Below are positions 56,565 to 64,000 of a DNA stretch of 64,000 nucleotides, in pieces. The stretch spans positions 90,069,995 to 90,133,994 of the forward strand of contig NW_026262690.1 in assembly GCF_021869535.1 (NCBI RefSeq). Reading direction: 5' to 3'. The position numbers and the translations under genes are program-made. The DNA is from Mytilus californianus (Eukaryota; Mollusca; Bivalvia; Mytilida; Mytilidae). Numbering within the stretch: the stretch's first letter is position 1; each line of letters begins with the position of its first letter. The notes below the pieces were generated by a model that worked only from the letters and a program-made list of their open reading frames with translations, did not search any database and had not been told where the DNA came from.

Positions 56565-56960
56565 ACCAGGACAACCTTGTTTTCCCCCTTTTTTGCCCCT
56601 AATTCCTAAACGGTTTGAGCCATAACCCCCCAAAGCAAATCCTAACCATCCTTGGTGGTATGGAAACTTGTAGTATAATTTCAGAGAGATCCATACACAG
56701 TTCCACAGTTATTGTCTGAAAACTAGAAAATGCTTATTTTTGGCCCCTAATTCCTTAACTGTTGGTACCATAACCCCCAAAATCAATCCCAACCTTCCTT
56801 TTGTGGTATTTAACCTTATGGTCAAATTTCAAAAAGATCCATTCACTTAAACTAAAGTTAGAGTGCGAAAACCAATGTGTCTTCGGACGACGCCGCCAGA
56901 CGACGACGCCAACGTCATACCAATATACGACCACAAAATTTTTTTGCGGTCGTATAAAAA
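56565..56960 (+). repeat. Two-unit repeat ending in a GACG-rich stretch and hairpin
   Basis: Units begin 'GCCCCTAATTCCT' (about 56,595 and 56,742) and contain 'TTGGTGGTATGGAA' or a variant. The end is 'GACGACGCCGCCAGACGACG', then ATACGACCACAAAATTT and TTTTTGCGGTCGTAT, a hairpin. The same unit and hairpin recur at 58,740-59,097, and lone units at 57,545-57,680. Confidence 0.8.
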
Positions 56961-57239
56961 TGCATTTTACCCCTATGTTCCAAAATTGATACTAGATACT
57001 CTGAAACTCATTCAGCCAAAGTTTGGCTGAAATTGATTCAGCAGTTTCAAAGGAGAAAATTTTTTTAAAGTAAGCAAACTAAATCGTGAAAAATTGTCTT
57101 TAAAGGGCAATAACTCTTTAAGGGATCAATTGACAATTTTGATCATATATACTTATTTGTAGATCTTACTTTGCTAAACATTTTTTCTGATTACAGTTTC
57201 GTTATCTATAATAATATTCATAATAACAAATAAAATGCT

Positions 57240-57402
57240 CCGCTGGACGCAGCTTGATACGACCGCAGAGGTCGAACCCTGAATAGCTGGGGCAAGTATG
57301 GACACAGCATTCAAGCTGATACAGCACTGAATTTGGATTGTGATTAAATATTTGACACAGCATAGGTTTCTGACACAGAATGAATGTGGTCTAAGAACTA
57401 AA
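57240..57402 (+). repeat. Second copy of the 'GATACGACCGCAGAGGTC' module
   Basis: It matches 54,098-54,260 from 'CGCAGCTTGATACGACCGC' to 'GTGGTCTAAGAACT'. Here no 398-bp array follows; instead an A-rich and then C-rich tract does (to about 57,532). Confidence 0.8.
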
Positions 57403-57779
57403 AAAAATTTAATTAACCTATTCAAACCATATCATTATTGTTTGCTTTTATATATAAATCAGAAATAACCAATTTAAAATGGAAAAGAAAAAAAAAAGGA
57501 AAAAAAGTATAAAAAAATCCCCCCCCCCCCCCAAATTTTTTGAACTCCCTTATGATTCATCACCCCCAAACTCAATCCCAGCCTTCCCTTGGTGGTATGG
57601 TACCTTGCAGTACAATTTCAGAGAAAATCCATACACTTGAACACAAGTTATTGTCTGGAAACTAGAAAAATTCGTAAGGGTTCCGCGGAACCCAGTGTCT
57701 CGCCTACTTTTGCTGTTAATCGCAGGCTCAACAAAAATGAGGAAAAAAATAAATAAAAATATTCCTCTCTATACTATCT

Positions 57780-58735
57780 TTTGATTGTTAGTAGCTTCTG
57801 TCCAAGTTTCGTAAAAATCCAGGATAGTTTATGAATCTAATAAATGTTTTAAAAACTTAAACTGCAGACTGTATGTAATGTTAACTGGAAGAAAAACAAA
57901 GTCCATTTATAAGTAAAATACGGAAAAAATCAAACAAAATTTTAACAAAATTTCCTTCTAGATACTAGCTTTTAATCATAAACAAGCTTCTGTCCAAGTT
58001 TGGTACAAATCCAGGATAGTTTAAGAAAGTTGTTAAAATTTTAAAAACTTTAACCACTGAGTGAATGTAATGTTAACTGGCAGAAAAACTAAGTCCATTT
58101 TTAAGTAAAATACGGAAAAAATGGATTTTTTTTTTTACAAAATTTACTTCTGGATACTATCTTATGATCATAAACAAGCTTCTTTCCATGTTTGGTAGAA
58201 ATCCAGGATAGTTTAAGAAAGTTATTAAAATTTCAAAAACTTCAACCACAGATTGAATGTAATGTTTCTTGGCAGAAAAACTAAGTCCATTTATAAGTAA
58301 AATACGGAAAAAATGGATTTTTTTTTTTACAAAATTTACTTCTGGATACTATCTTATGATCATAAACAAGCTTCTTTCCAAGTTTGGTAGAAATCCAGGA
58401 TAGTTTAAGAAAGTTATTAAAATTTCAAAAACTTTAACCACAGAGTGAATGTAATGTTTCTTGGCAGAAAAACTAAGTCCATTTATAAGTAAAATACGGA
58501 AAAAATGGAATTTTTTTTTTACAAAATTTACTTTTGAATATTATCTTATGATCATAAACAAGCTTCTGTCAAAGTTTGGTAGAAATCCAGGATAGTTTAA
58601 GAAAGTTATTAAAATTTCAAAAACTTTAACCACAGAGTGAATATTTGTGGACGCCGCCGACGACGACGCCGACGGAATGTAGGATCGCTATGTCTCGCTT
58701 TTTCGACAAAAGTCGAAGGCTCGACAAAAATGCTT
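57780..58735 (+). repeat. 192-bp tandem array with terminal hairpin
   Basis: 'ATCCAGGATAGTTTA' recurs at 57,817, 58,009, 58,201, 58,393 and 58,584, a 191-192 bp period over five units. The last unit runs into 'GACGCCGCCGACGACGACGC' and then TGTCTCGCTTTTTCGAC with AAGTCGAAGGCTCGACA, an imperfect hairpin. A related hairpin ends the 166-bp array at 62,535-62,575. Confidence 0.9.
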
Positions 58736-58739
58736 GTTT

Positions 58740-59097
58740 TTTGGCCCCAAATTCCTTAACGTTTAGGGCAATTACCCCCAAACTCAAACCCAGCTTTCCC
58801 TTTGTGATATGGAACCTTGTAGTACAATTTCAGAATGATCCACACACTAACACACAAGTTATGTCTTGAAGTTATAAAAATGCTTATTTTTGGCCCCTAA
58901 TTCCTTAACTGTTGGTACCATAACCCCTAAAATCAATCCCAACCTTCCTTTTGTGGTATTGAACCTTATGGTAACATTTCATAGAGATCCATTCACTTAA
59001 AGTTAGAGTGCGAAAACCAATGTGTCTTGGGACGACGAGGACGCCGCCAACGTCATACCAATATACGACTGCAAAATTTTTTTGCGGTCGCATAAAA
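58740..59097 (+). repeat. Second copy of the 56,565-56,960 type element
   Basis: Units with 'CCCCTAATTCCTTAACTGTT' and 'TGTGGTATTGAACCTTATGG' end in GACGACGAGGACGCCGCC and ATACGACTGCAAAATTT with its partner TTTTTGCGGTCGCAT. Confidence 0.8.
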
Positions 59098-59765
59098 ACT
59101 GCAAATTTCCTTAAAATTACCAATTTAGTGGCAGCAACCTACCAAAAGGGTTGTTAGATTCATCTGAAAATTTCAGGGCTGATAGAACTTGACCTAATGA
59201 ACATTTTTACCCCATGTCAGATTTGCTCTAAATGCTTTAGTTTTTGAGATATAAGCCAAAAACTGCATTTTACCCCTATGTTCTATTTTTAGCCATGGTG
59301 GCCATGTTTTTTGATGAAACAGAAAATAAAACACAAAGTTTATTCTAGATACCCTAAGGATCATTCACCTAAATTTTGATTGGAATTGGTTCAGTAGTTT
59401 CAGAGAAGATGTTTGAAATAGTTTACACCGTATGGACGACGACGACAACGGAGGACACCAACTGATGGCAAAAGCTCACATTTCCTTTGGAAAGGTGAGG
59501 TAAAAAGTGCCGAAAACTGATTATTTGAGTGAATATTCTAAGTTCAAGGACCATAACTCTGCACAAAATCGTCAGACCAGAACAAAATTCGAACATGATC
59601 TGTAACTTGTCATGATTAAACAATACACCAAATATCAAATCAATATCTACAAGCACGAAGAAAAAAAGTGTGGAAAACTGGTTTGTCGGACTGACGGATG
59701 GACAGACAGACGGAGTGCAAACCTAAAGTCCCATTCGACTTCATTGGTAGGTGACTAATTAAAGA
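59098..59765 (+). repeat. Mixed tandem-type repeats with another end hairpin
   Basis: A stretch with GACGACGACGACAACGGAGG (about 59,435) is followed by the hairpin AGCTCACATTTCC/TTTGGAAAGGTGAGGT (about 59,474-59,502). A unit of the 10,355-11,100 type then ends with GACGGATGGACAGACAGACG. Confidence 0.7.
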
Positions 59766-60580
59766 GAGCAGTGGTTTGCAAATTTAAATTTTTGGACTAC
59801 TTCACTGATTATTTTTGAAGTTCATGTTGAAAGTCATCCAGATTAATGTCCTAGTAAAAACGTAACATTATAAATGATTAAGGTTAGAGAACTATATCAG
59901 ACAGACATACAATTATTAAATACAAAAAATATAGTTCAATGATTTCTTACATTACCTTAGAAAGAGACATAATCACAAGTACTAACCATTAACTAATGAA
60001 CCATGAGATCAAGGTCAAGAAAACTGTATCCGACAGATATGTATACCTTGCATTAACTGATACCAAATACACTTAACTATTGCTCACAATAAAGATCACA
60101 TCAAGGACTTTTTACATTTTCATTTTGTCAAAAATATTCTAATAGTTTTATGAACTTTAAAGTTTCGCCAGAAAAAAAAAACTAAATATTTGATATAAAA
60201 TGATACTAAACTGACAAACTGAGAAGTAAAAATGTTTGTCAATGCTGCATAATATTTAAGCACAAGTTTTTTATTTTTTATTAATCTAGCCTAACAATCA
60301 ACCTTGGGCACTTGGGCATACAAACTACTACTTGAACCATGGTTATCTACTGTTGCAAGAAAGAGTACATTACTGGATGGAAACACGAAAAAGCATCACT
60401 TTAAATACTAACTTCCTAGCAAAGGGTAAAGCTCCATCTTGATGGTCACAAACATGTGTTCATATAAACATCACCATACTGAATATTGCATTACCAACAG
60501 GAATTTTAAACTTTAATTATCATTCCATCAAAGTCAGTCTGCTATTGCGTACTAATGGCTCATCTCTTCATCTAAATGAT
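59766..60580. other. Intergenic DNA downstream of PRPF39
   Basis: No ORF or repeat of note. Reading the minus strand, AATAAA-type signals in 'TTTTATTTTTTATTAATC' (about 60,268-60,286) could end a longer PRPF39 3' UTR. Confidence 0.4.
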
Positions 60581-60595
60581 CCTTAATGACATGTG

Positions 60596-61092
60596 TTTAT
60601 TTATTTTAATCAACAAATTGATATACTAGTAACATGATACAAAATCATAACAAAGTGACAATTATGACTACATGCACAACATCTATTTATCATTCTCACA
60701 TACTTCCTCATTCATACTAAAATGAACATTTGATTTCAGAAAACAAATATCAACATGATCAATTTCAATCTAAAATTTACATTTCCAATCCGAAGGAAAG
60801 AGTTGTTTTCATGAACGTTGTTTACACACATACTTTCTAATACTTCCATAACCTTTACAAATTGGAAGATTCTTGTTCATTAGTGCCCTTTGAACACTGA
60901 CAGAAAATCTTCTTTAGAAATTCAAAGGCAATCTAGTCAAGGAGTACCAAAGCAGATCTTAGTTCAAGACTGACTTGTTTAAGTTGCCATAATGAACAAT
61001 GATTGAGTGTGGCAACTGTCATGTTTCTCATCAGCATATGCATTCAAGTTTCTACACATTTGATGTTTTTAAAAATATTACAGTCAATCTCT
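60596..61092 (-). other. Probable 3' UTR of PRPF39
   Basis: This is the sequence after the PRPF39 stop on the minus strand. The first clustered AATAAA signals lie at about 60,596-60,605 ('TTTATTTATT' on the plus strand). The true cleavage site cannot be set from sequence alone. Confidence 0.4.
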
Positions 61093-64000
61093 TCATGGGT
61101 AGTAATGAGAACCATATGTTGTCCAGTGTTGTCCATACCCAGCAGCATAGCTTGAATTCTGAAAAAAAATTAAAAAAAATTCAATAATACTTTGAGAACA
61201 CAGTGAAAAAAACATATATCAAAAATAAAGATTAACTTACATGTAAAACTATAAAAGGCCTGAGGTATTATTGAAAACATACAATCTTCATGTATTTAAC
61301 TCAGAACTTGACTAATTTATTCGTGGTACACATAAAACCTCTAAAAATAGTTCAGACAGCCAAGGATAGTGTCATCAATAATAAATCAGGTTGTAGTTGC
61401 GAAACCATATCCTTTACTTCATCACCACTATTTTCAATGGCCATTGTACAAGATCATTCTTTTTTTTTTATAAACTATCAATTATGTACGAAATTGTTTT
61501 GTCAGTACTGTAGCTGATATTCAAATGCAAATACACCAGGTAAAATACTTTGAGCTAGTTTAATCAATTCTTGTTAATAGAAATAATAAACTGTTATCAC
61601 AGAGATATGTCTCGCCTTTTTGTAATTTTGATAATGCAAATGTTGAAATTAAAATTGCAATACTTTAACATGTAAGTTATGCAAATATTCAAAGTCGATG
61701 AACCATGACTGAAGGTACATGGCTAAACAATCTCCATGGAATGAGATGTGCCAATGCTAATACAACTGCATATCAAATACCATGGACTTATTATAAGTCG
61801 TTCCCTTAAAACAAACCTAAACACAAACATTAACTTGTAAACTATGTAAAAGATTCAAAGTCAATGAACCATGATCAGGGGTGGGGCTATATAATCTCCA
61901 TGGAAACGATACTTGCAAATGCCAATAAATTTGCATACCAAATCTCAATGACTTAACATAAGCTTTTCATCTTAAACTGATCTAATCACAACCTAATACA
62001 TGTAAACTAAACAAAAGTTTCAAAGTAAATAGACCATGACTGAGGGGGCGGGGCCAAATATTCTCCATGGAAATGAGATGTGATAATGCTTATACAACTG
62101 AACACCAATTAACATTGGCCTACCACTAATGGTTCCCCTTGAACTGACCTAATCACAAACTAATACATGTAAAACTTAGCAAAATTTTCAAAGTCTATAG
62201 ACCATGACTAAGGGGGCGGAGCCAAATAATCTCCATGGAAATGAGATATGCCCGTGCTTATACAACTGCATACCAAATATCATTGACCTACCACTAGTGG
62301 TTCCCCATAAATTGACCTAATCACAAACTAATACATGTTAACTTTGAAAAGTTTCAAAGTCAATAGACCTTGACTGAGGGGGCAGGGCCAAATAATCTTC
62401 ATGATAATGAGATGTGCCAATGCTAATACAACTGCATACCAAATATCATTGACCTACCACTAGTGGTTCACCATGAACTAGGCCTAATCACAAACTAATA
62501 CATTGTTGACGCCGCCGCCTGAAACAACATACCTATGTCTCGCTTTTTGACTCTGTCAAGGCGAGACAAAAATGAATGGGGCAAATGTCAACGAGGCAGC
62601 AACTTAACAGCACTGTTAAGAAAAATAAAGTCGAAAAATTTCAAAAAATCAAAAGGGAACTTCCTTTTATCAATTCCCACAATTAAGTAAAGTTTGGAGG
62701 AAATCAATCCAGAAATACTCGAGCGTGATTTGTGAAAAATAGCCTTAAATTAAAAATCGTAAGGGAGCTTCCTATCATCAATTGTCACAATCTGGTACAG
62801 TTTGGAGGAAATCAGTTAAGATACTGGAGTTTTTGTGAAAAATTGCCTTATATCTAATGGTTAAAGTTCTGGAATATACAAACCAAAAAAAATTAAAAAT
62901 TAAAAGAGAGGTTTCTTCTGTCAATTCTTATGTTGTGTTAAAGTTATATTACAACTGGTTAAAGCAGGTTTCAGTTATCGTATGAAGTGTTGACGGACTG
63001 ATGGACATTGGTATACCATGATATGTCCCTTCATCGACAAGTCTATAAAAATAACATAGACCACTTTCAAAAAAAATTTGTAAACAAATTTGTGGTTTCA
63101 GTTTATAAAACTTACATTATATGATCCCCAGTATGGGTAACTACCATGTTCTGTACCAGCAGACTGTGACATTGACTCACCAGCACCATTTGTTGGAGGT
63201 TCACTTTTCTGTTTTTTCTCAGGTGGCTCTTCACTCAAACTCCTGTTCAAATATTAAATAAAACAGTGAAAGGAGTGACACATTTTATAATTTTGGCTAT
63301 TCCAGGAATAAATGTATGGTTGGGTTGGACAACACTTTTTATACCCCACCACTGATAACTTATTTTCATTCATAACAGAATTGTATTTGTTTTAACTCCT
63401 ATTACCAACAGAAAAAATAAAGCATGTAATGTCCAACCCTCCAATATAGTTTTTCCTGAAATAGCCACCAATGTAAAAGAAGGTATATAATGTATTAAAT
63501 TGTGACACACATTTAACAAAACTGACTTGTATTTCTGTTCTTCCTCTCAAAAGTCACAATTCAGCCTTCAACATGGAGCAAAAGATCACAGATATAATAT
63601 ATTCCTAAATGTGTATATTCATATCCCTTTTAAGTAGTCTCTTGGCATTTAATGAGATGAAAATACATATATCAAAATTTCCAGACATTTAATCAAGACA
63701 GAATAGCAATTTAAAAAGACTGAGACTAATAATATATTTGTGGTTATTCACATAACAGATAAGGTATTAGGTATATATTGAAAAGCTATGCCACATACAG
63801 AAAATGATTTTGAAAGACTAGTGTTATAACAATGTAGTTGCATTGCATTGTATTTCAACCTAATTTACAGGAATTGAAGAGTTTTCCCACCCATAACTCT
63901 TTAAAATACTAAAATCAAATTGTAATTCAATACTAACTGTGTATAATTAGCAGCATCATAACTTCTTTTCTTTCTCTCTGTATGTAAATCTTTCATCAAT
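61093..64000 (-). CDS. PRPF39: Pre-mRNA-processing factor 39, C-terminal exons (partial)
   Basis: PRPF39 is a nuclear HAT-repeat protein that helps U1 snRNP select 5' splice sites (family knowledge). Three coding exons on the minus strand are visible: 64,000-63,938 (continues beyond the window), 63,242-63,116 and 61,158-61,093. Junction phases agree (2, then 0); donors are GTTAGT and GTAAGT, acceptors AACAG and TTTTCAG. The 84 complete codons read LMKDLHTERKKRSYDAAN, then SLSEEPPEKKQKSEPP, then the Tyr/Trp-rich end YPYWGSYN and YGQHWTTYGSHYYP. I recall that the vertebrate protein ends the same way: a basic KRKAEN-like stretch, an EEPEEKK motif, then a Tyr-rich tail with YGQYYP. HAT repeats lie outside the window. 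The last intron (1.96 kb) holds the 166-bp array. Confidence 0.75.
61640..62580 (+). repeat. 166-bp tandem array inside the last PRPF39 intron
   Basis: 'ACCATGACTGAGGGGGCGGG' or a variant recurs at about 61,702, 61,868, 62,033, 62,201 and 62,367, a period of 165-168 bp. Each unit also has 'ATCTCCATGGAAATGAGATG' and 'CACTAGTGGTTCCCCAT'. It ends with GACGCCGCCGCC and the hairpin TGTCTCGCTTTTTGAC/GTCAAGGCGAGACA. Confidence 0.9.
62581..63115 (-). other. Remainder of the last PRPF39 intron
   Basis: Three decayed 70-100 bp units with 'GGGA(A/G)CTTCCT..TATCAATT' and 'AGTTTGGAGGAAATCA' (about 62,655, 62,763 and 62,905) form another short repeat, ending 'GACGGACTGATGGACATTGG' near 62,993. No exon seen. 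Confidence 0.5.

Noticed and set aside
54261..62580. CRISPR array
   Set aside because: The repeats are 126-192-bp contiguous tandem units without unique spacers, in eukaryotic DNA next to an intron-containing gene.

Overview
The window is AT-rich, intron-rich animal DNA. It is most likely from a marine bivalve, probably a mussel (Mytilus). Many dispersed repeats match, from memory, repeats common in mussel genomic sequence: the copies near 1-165, 35,110-35,385 and 47,590-47,870, the 'ATACCACATCTT' repeats, and the bivalve retroelement tails near 16.3, 25.1 and 25.8 kb. I recognise one conserved gene, the 3' end of PRPF39, at the right edge. There are no long single-exon ORFs, no bacterial-type operons and no rRNA.

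From 9 to 42 kb I reconstruct three paralogous, multi-exon genes for very small proteins (about 50-65 residues): gene 1 (+, 9.05-12.9 kb), gene 3 (-, 28.3-27.2 kb) and gene 2 (+, 37.5-42.1 kb). All three have the same layout: a GGGCGTG box about 28 bp from a TATA box, a tiny non-coding first exon ending 'CAT|GT', a coding exon starting MSG[RH]G[KE], intron phases 1 then 0, and a short last exon. The start of the gene 3 product, MSGRGKG, is identical to the histone H4 N-terminus; the rest is Gly/Ser/Lys/Asp-rich and unlike histones. I know of no described family of this kind, so this is my main candidate for an undescribed system.

Between genes 1 and 2 lies a direct tandem duplication: unit A about 13.06-21.44 kb and unit B about 21.44-33.46 kb. 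Unit B carries gene 3. Unit A keeps the gene 3 promoter and first exon but lacks about 2.5 kb with all the coding exons. Unit B also carries a 695-bp insert flanked by TTAA, for which unit A is the empty site.

The rest is mostly mobile and repetitive DNA. An internally deleted BEL/Pao retrotransposon relic lies at 43.4-44.9 kb (-). Tandem arrays at 49-63 kb have periods of about 160, 398 (three subunits), 192 and 166 bp, several ending in a GACG-rich stretch plus a hairpin. Long near-perfect palindromes occur at 35.5, 46.7, 51.3, 51.6 and 52.6 kb. The PRPF39 end (-, 61.09-64.00 kb) has a repeat array in its last intron. From 166 to about 8,400 I see no supportable gene.
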